From: Patiria pectinifera
Taxonomy: Eukaryota > Echinodermata > Asteroidea > Valvatida > Asterinidae
Assembly (NCBI GenBank): GCA_029964075.1
Contig: CM057134.1
Span: forward strand, 20,004,905 to 20,068,904
Length of the DNA: 64,000 nt
Direction of reading: 5' to 3'
Shown: in pieces, positions 1-10,453 of the stretch
Layout: each line of letters begins with the position of its first letter
Numbering within the stretch: the first letter of the stretch is position 1
The notes under the pieces: generated by a model
Databases searched by the model: none
Told to the model about the DNA's origin: nothing
What the model saw: the letters and a program-made list of their open reading frames with translations, nothing else
Translations under genes and position numbers: made by a program

Positions 1-1560
1 AATTTAGATTCTGATAGGCCTACAGCGTTATGATTCGAGATCGATCTGACTGCTAAATCTACGTAAATGATCGTAGCGTGGCAGCAGTATACTACCCTGC
101 CTTGTACACTACGCAAAGGGCAATGCGAACACGGAAGTGTACACATGAAATTCCGTCATATTTTGCCGGCGCCTGTTGACATGATTGCACAAACCGTGCC
201 GGCCCTACCCCCGAATTGTTCGTAGGCCCTATAGACACATGCCACGGTGCCTGCTGTGCCTATTGGGTAATCCGGGCTACATACGGTGTAGGCCCTACAT
301 GTACAGTATGTGTCTAATACAAACAGGGTGTCCCCAAAATAGGTAACCCAAGAACAAAGGGATATGATAAATACGTTGTGAACTTAATGACATTTTATTA
401 TGCTTTATAAAAAAAAACTATGGAGGCAGTTTTAAAGCTTAAAGTTGCTTACCACAATAAGCATTGATATCCTCTGGCCATGCATCAAAGAGTTTCAATA
501 TTATTGAACTATATATGAAAACCCTCTTGGGACATCGACAATGGGTGCGAACGTAATCGGAAATTAAGAACAAGGTACTACAGTTTCCTTTATAAGAACG
601 TCAAAGACATCGATAAAAAAAACAACTGTGTCGCACGCGCTCTGTATCATGTTACGCGATATGCGCCCGGCTGTTGTTGTATTACAAAACACTGCATTCG
701 AATTGACCAATCAAACCATTAGTCCTGATTTGGGAATGATTTTTTTTTGGGGGGGGGGGGGGTGTCAGAGGGGGGGGGGGGGTCCACATTGTTTTTAATG
801 TATTTCTATGCAAAAAAAGTGAGACAGAGCTGTGGGGTGGCTCCGCGCCTGGAACAGTATGCCCCTCACTTTATTGATAGTCGAAGCTCATCACCTCCGA
901 AATTGCACCGTGGCCCGTTGCCATGGTTGCAATTGGCTTGAATTGCGAACACATTGCACCGTTGTGATTTGAATTCAGGCGGGTGCAATTCGGAACTGCA
1001 TGTGCGTACATGTATATCACGTCCATTATCACCTGCAACACATCCCATAACGGAAGATTGCTTGCAGTATTGATCCAGATTAAACTGCATGTACCCAACC
1101 TCGTCCCCAGTGCTCTTTTTAGTTCCAACCCCCAACCACGTTTCCAATAGTAAGCCCTGGATGGGAAACTTTCTTTCTGAATCCTGATTCGATACCGCAA
1201 TTGGCTAGTAATGGATTTTTATCGTGTACTTGGTGCTATTATTCACAACGTACCTGTTTTCGCGATCATTCGTCCACGCCTTCTCGAAAATACTTATGTT
1301 CCTTTCCAATTTGCTCATATTTATATGAAATATGATACTGCATGTTGTCTCGATAAGATCGTAACAGTTTGATTTTAAAAATCGAGTTTTTGCAACTCAC
1401 GCCGTGCTCGCGCTGCGACGAATTGACTCTGTTTTTACCCCAGACACCGCATACAAAAACAAACGCTAATGTAACGCATATCCAGGCACCAGACTGTTCT
1501 CATTTGCATACTTGTTCAAAAATCTTGCACATGCAAATGATCCAATACCAGGGTGAGAGA
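1..1560. other. Intergenic, no gene recognised
   Basis: I see no supported gene here. Short open frames on both strands overlap each other and have no recognisable domain. Two G-runs separated by a few bases lie at about 749-783. The AT/GC mixture and lack of paired splice signals fit intergenic DNA. Confidence 0.5.
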
Positions 1561-1719
1561 GCAGGTAGTGATGGGCGCGTACTGCTCGACACCCTGGGGA
1601 CGAGGTTGACATGTACCTGTCCCCATTTTAAAGTCCGAAGGACAATTGAAGGACCGGTAGCCAGTTTATGGCAACCTCGACCCCAGGGTGTTGAGCAGTA
1701 CGCGCCCATCACTACCTGC
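1561..1719. repeat. Inverted repeat (hairpin), 48-bp arms
   Basis: The left arm at 1561-1608 starts GCAGGTAGTGATGGGCGCGT. The right arm at 1672-1719 is its reverse complement with about two mismatches over 48 bp, around a spacer of about 63 bp. The arms are GC-richer than their surroundings. It is probably a remnant of a foldback DNA element; no clear target duplication was seen. Confidence 0.75.
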
Positions 1720-2731
1720 TTACTATTGGAAACGCGGTTGGAAATGAGGTAAGCACTGGGGACGAGGTTGAGTCTATGGGGCAAAGGGCAAATTTCGGGA
1801 AGACTGGTTCCCGCCGTGCATGTTCTTCGATAAATATACGACGTGATCGGGAACCACTCTAGGGATGGGAATTTAAAGGGGAATTCCCATTTGCACACGT
1901 GGCCGCCGTCTAGGCACAGTTCCTGGAAACGTTGTTTCATTTCGATGAATTGTTTTTTCCTTTTTTTTCAGGAAATCATAAAAAGTCGAGACCGAGATTC
2001 TTTCTCCATATCAAGTCCTCACTTGTTAATGTTTGTCTATTCCTGCATGGTTTGCCATTGACTTGGAAAGACAGTTCTTCGTCTATGTTGAATGAATTGA
2101 ACTGATGTTGAGATTTTGAGTTTAGCCTTAGCAGCTTAGGCCTACCCGGAAGTCACGGTGGTAAGTAACGTTACTTCTAGTACTAGAAGTAGTACTTGTT
2201 CCACTCTTATTCCTCCATGCTTGTTCTAAAGATTGTTGTTGTGTTCTTATTCCTCCACCTTCAGACCATAGACAGAATGAGCTGTATAATATTTCTGGAA
2301 AGAATGTTCTGATGTTGCAACCTGACGGCCGGCGCGGCCGGGCCTGACGTAGTCCGAGTAACTAGGACTCTACGGATTGCTTTTTTAACATTTGGGCATG
2401 GTCGGGCGATTAGCAGACCATGTCCAAATGTTAAAACATTTGGACATGGTCTACATGTCTACATTGCAAAAATGTTGGTAAGACATGAGTCTGGGACTGA
2501 GAAACATTTCCCAATTTTGTTAGGACATATGACTGTAGGAAATACTTAGAAAATGTTCTTGACTCTCCATAGACTTTGTACACAACCGCTGAAGTGGCGT
2601 CATCAGTTGCAACATTCTTTCTGAAGTTTTTTGGTATAAATACAGCTCTGTGGTTCAGACCCAAATATAGGCCTACTATTTTTATTTCAAAATTTAGGCA
2701 TTGTCACTCATGTCAGAGTCTGTCCAGGACC

Positions 2732-3197
2732 TAGCCCCATAAATATGGCCTATTTACTGGACTGCCTCCGTAAACATAGGCCACACACCGACCATGTACA
2801 AAAACGTGTCGACGGAGCCAAATTTTGATTTTCACATTTAGGCTTACTTTGTAGGTTTTTTTTGCTTTAGAAGCATTCTCACCCTCTATATAGGCTAATC
2901 AGAAAGTGCTGCCTTTTTCAGATGTCCATTTTTCGTGAAATTTCCAGATTCATTTTTACACGTTTTCGTATCAAAATTTCAACATGAAATTTCACAAAAA
3001 TTAGACATCTGAAAAAGGCAGCACTTTCTGATTAGCCTATATAGAGGGTGAGAATGCTTCTAAAGCAAAAAAAACCTACAAAGTAAGCCTAAATGTGAAA
3101 ATCAAAATTTGGCTCCGTCGACACGTTTTTGTACATGGTCGGTGTGTGGCCTATGTTTACGGAGGCAGTCCAGTAAATAGGCCACATTTTGGGGCTA
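2732..3197. mobile_element. Foldback/MULE-like MITE with 9-bp target duplication
   Basis: This is a near-perfect palindrome with arms of about 210 bp (2732-2942 and 2984-3197) around a short unpaired centre. The left end reads TAGCCCCATAAATATGGCC and the right end, reversed, TAGCCCCAAAATGTGGCC. The element is flanked by the 9-bp direct repeat TCCAGGACC at 2723-2731 and 3198-3206. Long inverted termini with a 9-bp target duplication are typical of Mutator-like (MULE) elements, so the family call is inference from structure. It encodes no transposase. The near identity of the arms suggests a young insertion or arm homogenisation. Confidence 0.85.
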
Positions 3198-3206
3198 TCC
3201 AGGACC

Positions 3207-3960
3207 GTACGGCAAGGTCATTATTTTTCGGGGGGGGGGGGGGAATTTCTTGAAAAGGGCACTTGCACATCCGTGCTGAAATGTAGACACATTTTTTTCT
3301 CCGAACACTGGCCTCCATAATACCGGGCAAAAATCAAATAAGGGGGGGGGGGGCCTGTACCATTTATTGACGGGGGCGCTGTTCAAAACCGACAATTATG
3401 CACACTAATGGACAATGTATGGTCATTTTCAGGGCGATACATAGGCAACATTTTTAAAAAGGCACCAGTAACGGCCGATGGCACAAAAAAGGGCAAGACT
3501 TTTTTTCAAAAAGGGCACTAGTTTCGTTTAAAAAAAGGGCACTTGCTAACAAAAGAAGGGTACTCTTTACAAATATTTGTGGGGGGGGGGTAAATATCAA
3601 AGGGAAGATAATTTTAGCAGTCGGAAGCATCTGCTATAAGCCCACGTTGATGACGTCCAAGTACGGCTCTAGTACAATCGTGAATTGGAACAGCTAAGAC
3701 CTGTTTTCTGACGAGGCATCTGGTTTTGAAGAGAGAGGAAGAGAGAAAGAGTTTTGGGAGAGAGGGGCACATTTTAACAAAGATCCTCTCCAGAAATAAG
3801 GAACGATGAGAAGCTTGAGAATTTAACAACAAAAGAAGCATCCACGCATTGTATATCTAAGATAGTGGATATATTGCCGGCGGCAATCCCTATCAACAGA
3901 GGGTGCTGTACTCTCTAAGATAGGGCTGAATTATAAGATATATTAAATTACCACCAACGG
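3207..3960. other. Intergenic with poly-G tracts
   Basis: No gene is seen. Runs of 10-14 G occur near 3230-3243, 3343-3352 and 3581-3590, interspersed with several copies of an AAAGGGCAC-like phrase (about 3255-3545). This looks like a decayed low-complexity repeat. Confidence 0.4.
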
Positions 3961-3964
3961 TTGT

Positions 3965-4045
3965 GTAGCACTTGTGGCCTAGTGGATAAGCAACGGATCT
4001 CATGAGCGCGATGATCCTGGTTCGATCCCCGCTGGCGAAATTGTT
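3965..4045 (+). repeat. tRNA-like SINE head
   Basis: An internal pol III promoter is visible: A box TGGCCTAGTGG at 3975-3985 and B box GGTTCGATCCC at 4019-4029, spaced as in a tRNA. The body downstream lacks the long tail seen in the other SINEs of this window. The same A box recurs in the SINE at about 4500, so a SINE-derived copy is more likely than a working tRNA gene. Confidence 0.6.
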
Positions 4046-4497
4046 ATGGTTTTTCTTCCCCATCCCCCAAAAATAAGAATATTCTTCTTTTATTATTTTA
4101 ACATGTCTCAAACATTTTATTGCAGAGTATTACATTTCTTTTTCAGATTTGTGGCTCTGGATGATTTTTTTTAATGGGAAACAAAGTCCGAAATTGTAAA
4201 ATGGTCTGATTCCCATCTTGTGAATACGAAGTTACAACAAAAATGTTGGTATGGAGCCAGACTAAAATTTGTCACCGGAAAATGTCTTCAGTAAAAAAAA
4301 AAAGTATTAAACTGCGCATGTTCAGTGCATATCCGGCAAGCTAACGTTTACTAAAGGTTTGCTGTCTCCGGCTAAATATCCACTGCCTATATCTAATGCT
4401 TTGGAAAACCAATACATGCCAAGCAGCTTTGATTTTTCGGGGAGCGTGAGAACCGTACCGTCATGTTAACAACAAACAGCGCACCTTGTTTTCTGGG

Positions 4498-4859
4498 GGA
4501 GAGTGGCCTAGTGGTTAGGATTCGTGACACCTGATCAGAGGGTCAGGGGTTTGAATCCAGCTGCTGGCCATATGTTGTGTCCTTGGGCATCCCATCCAGG
4601 GGAATAGAAATATTCTCAGTCATTTTATGTACAGGATCCTGCTGCCTGTGATATGTTGTGTCCTTGGGCAAGCCACTTTATCCCCACTTGCCTCTCTCCA
4701 CCCAGGAGTATAAATGGGTACTGGCATTAGCTGGGGAGTAACCTGCGATGGACCAGCATCCCATCCAGGGGGAACAGAAACATTCTCAGTTGTTTCACGC
4801 TACTGAAACCAGAGATAAACACCGGCCTGATGGGCTACATTGGCTCGTGACAGACTTTA
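4498..4859 (+). repeat. tRNA-derived SINE
   Basis: The A box TGGCCTAGTGG (4504-4514) and B box GGTTTGAATCC (4548-4558) form a tRNA-like head. The body carries TTGTGTCCTTGGGCAAGCCA and GGCATTAGCTGGGGAGTAAC, with part of the body repeated, and the element ends near GGCCTGATGGGC. The same family, longer and more repeated, lies at about 36.76-37.53 kb. Confidence 0.75.
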
Positions 4860-5844
4860 GGCCTTTTCACACTATCTCCGTTTCGAACCGTGTTGAAACC
4901 TACCCGGATCCAACCCGGTTCAGCCCGAGTATTTTTCGACACGGATCGGAGAGACGCGACGTTCACACTGTCCTTTACGGGAAAGGCCGCTACGTGAACC
5001 GTGTAACGTTCAATCCGGCTACGGCCCACGTGTATTCACACTACAAATTCTCGACACGGATCGCATTCGGCACAGGGCGCTGCGATGATTTTCTCAATCC
5101 CATAATGCATTGCGACGCACGCGGCTGCTGCACGCACGAGGCTTACGGACAGGCCGGTGTTCAGCGTGAATTTACTACTCTGTGAAATACGGACTCATTG
5201 GTAGTATTGCGCATGCCTATTAGGAGAAGGACCTGTCACGTGAAAGGGTTTGGCCAATAATAAGAGAGTAAAGGAATCCGATTTGGGAGTCCGATTTTTG
5301 TACGACACCAGCGCAGCTGTGTGCAATATTTCCAAAATGGCTCCGGTCATTTCGCGTTCGTTAGACGATTCGTTCTATTTAACATTAGAAATGTACTTTT
5401 TTGGGGTACATTATGCAGACCTAATACAAGCCCAGACTCGGTAAAGGATGCTCCATACACCGATACATTATTGGATGATAATTAGGGAGCAATTGTTTCG
5501 TGATCGGTGTTGTGACGGCGATAGTGGTGGAGGGAAATATTATGCACGGCGTGTCAGATTTTCGGTAAAATGTCGGCCTCAACTCAACACGGATCGGCCG
5601 TGAGTAACTCAACCCCGGGCGGTTCACACTATCATTTTCGACACGGTTCAGGCCGAAAAATGCAATTTCGATCCGGGTTGAGATTTTCAACCCTGGTCCC
5701 TCCCAGGGTTGATTTCGATCCGGCTAGAGCACGCTACCCGGGTCGGAACCGGGTTGAAATGTTAGAAGTGGGAAAAGGGTTGAAAAAAATCTCGGGGTTG
5801 GAACCGGTTCCAACCCGGAGATTTTGGACAGTGTGAAAAAGGCC
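4860..5844. mobile_element. DNA transposon with GGCCTTTTCACACT inverted termini
   Basis: The left end reads AGGCCTTTTCACACTATC. The right end, reversed, reads GGCCTTTTTCACACTGTCC. Sub-terminal GC-rich sequence with ACCCGG and GACACGGATC motifs is repeated in both halves. No transposase frame is recognisable, so it appears non-autonomous. Target duplication is unclear. Overlapping open frames inside are a by-product of the GC-rich termini. Confidence 0.65.
5172..5262 (-). repeat. Dispersed repeat copy (partner at 43.1 kb)
   Basis: Reversed, this stretch matches 43072-43170, sharing GCATGCGCAATAC, ACCAATGAGTCCGTATTTCA and TCACGTGAC. A weaker relative may lie near 56730-56800. This copy sits inside the surrounding TIR element. 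Confidence 0.6.
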
Positions 5845-6518
5845 AAACTTTTACTGAACCCCATGCGCACGGGAAGCGGTCATGGCCGCGGCCGCTAATC
5901 CTCATTGGAATGCAGTTGCCAGCTGTGGTATGCCGTGGCAAACAGCTAGTGGGTAGTTCCACAGCTGCTGCTTTTGTGCAGTCCCGCTACCACACAAAGG
6001 CTGTGCAGTCATGCGGGCCACTTGCTCTATGTGTGGAGGAATGTCCCCATTACACCCCGTGCTTAAGGGGTTAACAACAAACAGGATTTTTTCTGTTTGT
6101 TGCCCTCATCGACTCGATCTCCATTCTGAGCACTCTGGCTTTTAGCAGAGGGGGTGGCAGAGGAGCTTTTTCACTTTTATTTTATTATGGCCGACTCGGC
6201 CCTTACTTAATTTTCGATGTTGTAGATTGTTTCAAATATATATAATCTATAATTCCACATTCATGTGACTGATCTTGAAAAGGAAATGCCTTTTGGAATC
6301 AGGTGAGACACTTTGCACATAATTATGATGTGACACCATCGTGCACATCACTTCCCTGCCACTTCCTGTTCAAGTAGGTTTCATTACCAGAAAACGAAAC
6401 TACTGGTTTAAAGGTAGAGTTCAATTCAATTCAACTAAATTCAAAATACTTTATTTATCCTGACAAACGCAATTACACATGTATGGTTGAACAACTCACT
6501 ATAAAAAAACGCTCTTAA
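5845..6518. other. Intergenic, no gene recognised
   Basis: No supported gene or clear repeat was seen between two mobile elements. Short AT-rich stretches dominate. Confidence 0.35.
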
Positions 6519-7007
6519 AGGGAATGTACAACATTCGCTTTTGCTTCAATTTTCAGAAATAAATGGATTTGGAGGATTAGTATGTTATAGAAAATATTGT
6601 TGAACTGACATGTTTCACGTTTTGGGCTTGTAGATGCTGGAAAAACCAAGAAAACCTATCATGTTCTTGTACTAGTCTGGTTCCCTGACCCCAATAAGAT
6701 GAAACGGAGCACTTACATGTAATACACTTTAGGGAATTGTAAGGTCAGAGAATCAGTCTAGCAGGCTTGTACCCCTTCAGAGGTGTGTAATCAATTGCAA
6801 AGAAAATTCAGAAAACAGTTTTTGAAAAAGGCCAGTTTTTTTCCAACGCGTTGGAAAAATGCAGTTTTCTTGAAATTGTCGGCACACCAGGAGCCACGAT
6901 TTTACAGGATGCTTTAATAGACTGTCATTCCTAACAATCCAGTAAGGTATTTCGTGATAATTTCATCATTTCGTTTTTTTGATGTTTGCAAATGTTGTAT
7001 TTTCCCT
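6519..7007 (+). mobile_element. MITE with TTAA target site (piggyBac/Kolobok-like)
   Basis: TTAA flanks both sides (6515-6518 and 7008-7011). The left terminus is AGGGAATGTACAACATT and the right, reversed, AGGGAAAATACAACATT. TTAA target sites are characteristic of piggyBac and Kolobok elements; which one applies cannot be settled here. A diverged copy in opposite orientation lies at about 19.6-20.2 kb, sharing GATGCTGGAAAAACCAAGAA and a GACAGCACACCAGGTGCCA-like core. Confidence 0.8.
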
Positions 7008-7011
7008 TTAA

Positions 7012-7960
7012 GTAATTACAGGTCAAATAAATATATAGGCCTGTAACATTTTAAACAATTACAAACTACTAATAGATTGAATACTGATGTAAAACTTCTC
7101 TTAAGATATTTTTTATACTTTAACTACGATGATGAATGTACACATGATGACAAATAAAAAATGACATATTAATTTATGGACCTATAAAAATACAAATATC
7201 AATTATTTAAAAGTCTAATAGCCACTGGAATGAATGGAAAGTTGTTTCTGTTTTACATGGGGGCATCTAACACGGCATCCAGCTGCAAGAAACTGAAACA
7301 TGGTTTTCAGCACGTGATCATTTTCCCAAGTACTTGTTGTTCGCAGAAATCTCTGAGGCTCTCCGATAATTTTAGACCCAAGGTTAACAAACTATTGCAA
7401 ACTGTTCCTGTTTTTCGCACATAGGTTAAAATACCAGGAAATAAACTACAAACACAAAACGCTTTCATTGAACGACTGAAAAAAAGAATCGGAATGGTTT
7501 TGTCAACAGAAAAAGTCTTCAATTTACGTAAAAAAATATAACTGCAGTTGGCATTTCTTGACAATAACACATGTGTTTTCATACCATCTAAGCCAGTTGC
7601 AGCTATCAAAAAAGTAACCGACCAGATTGTGAAAAAGCTTATTTGGTTTAATGAAGATAGTAATGACACTCAACTCCCTGTGAAATTATTACATATGGCA
7701 TGCTGTCATTTTGAAGAGAACAACAAAAGGTGAAAGGTCATTTCCAAAAATGTGTCAAGTGACACATCTTTTGGAAATTCCCTTGAATCTGCCCCATCCC
7801 CATGTGTTCTAATTTGTAGCTGGTTTGCAATTGGGCGAATCTGTGCATGGGTGACAACCAGCAGAACGAGAATCATGTCCCGAATGCTGATTTCGGGATT
7901 GTGTCACGAGAAGGCGCAAACTTTTCAAAATATGACTTTGGCCACTTTGGAATTGAAATA
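7012..7960. other. Intergenic, AT-rich, no gene recognised
   Basis: Overlapping short frames occur on both strands with no recognised domain. I can support no gene here. Confidence 0.35.
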
Positions 7961-8558
7961 GAGATCCTAAATATTGTGTTAATATTTTTTTCTGTTTTTT
8001 TTTCTCAAAATGTACAGCATTCACAGTGCTAAATAATTATCAGGTTCATTATTAAGGCCAAAAATAAATTTCTGCTTCCGATTACATGGCATTCAAAAAA
8101 GGGTAGGTACAGTAGGTAGGGATTTTTTTGGGGGGGGGGCAAAATTTGTTGGTGTATGCAAGATTTTGAGCAATGATCATATACTAAATTAGTCAAAAAT
8201 GCACAACACTTGAGCTGAAATTGAATACTACAGGGAGTGCATTTATTTCTCAAATCAGAGATCCTAAATATTGTGTTAATATTTTTTCTGTTTTTTTTTT
8301 CTCAAAATGTACAGCATTCACAATGCTAAATAATTATCAGGTTCATTATTAAGGCCAAAAATAAATTTCTGCTTCCGATTACATGGCATTCAAAAAAAGG
8401 GTAGGTACAATGTAGGTAGGGATTTTTTTGGGGGGGGGGGCAAAATTTGTTGGTGTATGCAAGATTTTGAGCAATGATCATATACTAAATTAGTCAAAAA
8501 TGCACAACACTTGAGCTGAAATTGAATACTACAGGGAGTGCATTTATTTCTCAAATCA
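7961..8558. repeat. Recent tandem duplication of a ~300-bp block
   Basis: Copy 1 (7961-8257) and copy 2 (8258-8558) both run from GAGATCCTAAATATTGTGTT to TTTATTTCTCAAATCA and differ at only a handful of positions, mostly homopolymer lengths. They are adjacent head to tail. An assembly artefact from heterozygous haplotypes is an alternative explanation. Confidence 0.9.
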
Positions 8559-8664
8559 GTTATAACAAGTGTTGCACAAAAAACTGTTGAATTTATAGAT
8601 TTTGGAGAGAGAAAAAAATTGATAACAAAAGCTACATTTAGGCCATTTTGTCTAGGTGCAAAGT

Positions 8665-10014
8665 TAGTCTTGATCCAAGACTGGATTTGGATAATGTTCG
8701 TTTACGTACAGGCCGCCTAGCACGCTATGCAGCCGAACGACATCAATGGTAGAGGGCGCTATCGACGTGGCGAACCAAATCCAGTCTTGGCGATTGGGGC
8801 AAACCTACCCGGAAATTCCGAGCATACATGTACCTCACGCGCGGTATTAGCATGAATAATAGAGCATGCGCATAGATGCAAAAGCCTCGCTGTGCAGACT
8901 GCCGCCTTGAAATGTTTAGTCAGTGGTGAATGGTCGTTGGACACGTGATTTGTGCCGGTAACTTTCAACACGCTTCGCGTGCGGAGCCGGTCTCGCGTTG
9001 AGCCTGACCGCCAGGCCGTGTCGCGGAGTGTGGGCGATATGTGGATGAACGCCAGCCAGACGGGCAAGCATTTTTGCTGCGAACACGGCGACTACGGCAA
9101 GCTCAGAAATTGGTTGACGGTTTTGAATTTGTAATTGAGCAGGCGGTGCAAGTATTAAACCTTCGGTGTGCCGGACCCCTGCGTACACGGACCCAATACG
9201 AGTAGATATTGCTTTGCAAATTGCTGAAACATCGACGTGATGAGATTGAGAAATAAGATCTTGGCAGATGTTTCAGTAGTAAGACCTATTGATTCTTTGA
9301 TTGGGAATTAATTTTACAAATGGTTTATCCATACATTTCCACTAGCTTCCTAATAAGTCGACTCCTTATTTTCAATACACCCACTGGAAAAGCCACAATG
9401 CAAACCACACACTAGAGCAAGGACCCAGCACACACTACGTGTACGTCTAGGTGATATATACCTAAACATCATAATAATAATAATGATTTGGGAGGCTAAT
9501 CATCCTTACTCGCAGCTGGTATGCTGAATTGCGAAGGACGCGGCTACAACGTGGTCGGGCCGCTGGCACGTAAAGGCGCCAATGGCTGCCGGCCACATCG
9601 ACCCATAAATGACCACGGAGCACAGCCTGAGATGGAAAGTGTTTGATTTTTCCGGAGGGAGGAAAACCGGAGGGCCCGGAGAAAAACCCTCGTGGCGCAG
9701 GAGAGAACCAACGCACAACTCTACTCACATGCGATCCGTGGCCAGGATTCGAACCTTTCATGGTCACCTTGGTGAGAGGCGAGCGCTTTACGCACATACC
9801 ACCCATGCCACCCTATGCACAGCCCACGCTGTATTATTCATGGTAGTGCACGCGAATGAGGTATGCTCGGAATTTTCCGGGTAGGTCTACCCGAATCACC
9901 AAGACTGGATTTGGTTCGTCTCGTCAGTAGCGCCCTCTACCGTTGATGTCGTTCGGCTGCATAGCGCGCTAGGCGGCCGCCTGTACGTAAACGAACATTA
10001 TCCATCTCAGACTA
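8665..10014. mobile_element. 1.35-kb TIR element with 9-bp target duplication (MULE-like)
   Basis: The target duplication GTGCAAAGT flanks both ends (8656-8664 and 10015-10023). The termini are inverted over about 200 bp, sharing GGATAATGTTCGTTTACGTA, CAGCCGAACGACATCAA, GTAGAGGGCGCT and AACCAAATCCAGTCTTGG. The interior contains a minus-strand SINE and no recognisable transposase. A 9-bp duplication with long termini suggests a Mutator-like non-autonomous element. It ends only about 210 bp before the first identified exon of the kinase gene. Confidence 0.85.
9480..9830 (-). repeat. tRNA-derived SINE nested in the TIR element
   Basis: Read on the minus strand, the B box is GGTTCGAATCC (about 9745-9755), preceded by a GCTCGCCTCTCACCAAGG tRNA-like stem region. 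It is followed by a CT-rich body with TTTTTCTCCGGGCCCTCCGG. It lies wholly within the 8665-10014 element, so it inserted later or travels with it. Confidence 0.65.
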
Positions 10015-10268
10015 GTGCAAAGTATGTGAAAAGGCATGAACAGTGTTAATATCAAGAAACAACCTACATATAAAATTTAGAACAATGGACCGTCATTATA
10101 ATGATAAATGTATATGAAGGAAACAAAGCATCTGTAAATTAATTTCTCCTGATTTTGCCTTTGTGTGTTTGTACATTTCTGGATTTTAAAGCTGTTTTGT
10201 TTTTCTTTTTTTCTTTTCATTCAGATCCCTGCACTGTTGATTGAGAATTTGGTCTGATTGGACCCACC

Positions 10269-10453
10269 ATGGCGTCCGTGTTGCAGACAGATGCCAGTCA
10301 CCACGGGTCCATAGTGTCTTACGAAATTCCAGAAATAAAAAAAGGCGACCTACAGTGCCTAAAAAAGCTTGGGGAGGGCGGCTTCGGAGAGGTTTTCAAG
10401 GCACACCATGATCCATGGAGTGAAGAACTAGCTGTGAAAGTTCGCAAGAAACA
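10269..10453 (+). CDS. RIPK1-like exon 1 (coding part)
   Basis: It encodes the N-terminus, the Gly-rich loop and the AVKV lysine. It ends AACA|GTATGT. The exon itself starts at 10225 after TTCATTCAG, so 10225-10268 is 5' UTR. Confidence 0.88.

Noticed and set aside
3967-4040. Functional tRNA gene
   Set aside because: The A and B boxes are present, but the same A box recurs in the SINE at ~4500 and I could not draw a clean acceptor stem; a SINE head is likelier.
4748-5836. Plus-strand frames at 4748-5185 and 5570-5836 as genes
   Set aside because: They lie across a SINE tail and the GC-rich termini of a TIR element.
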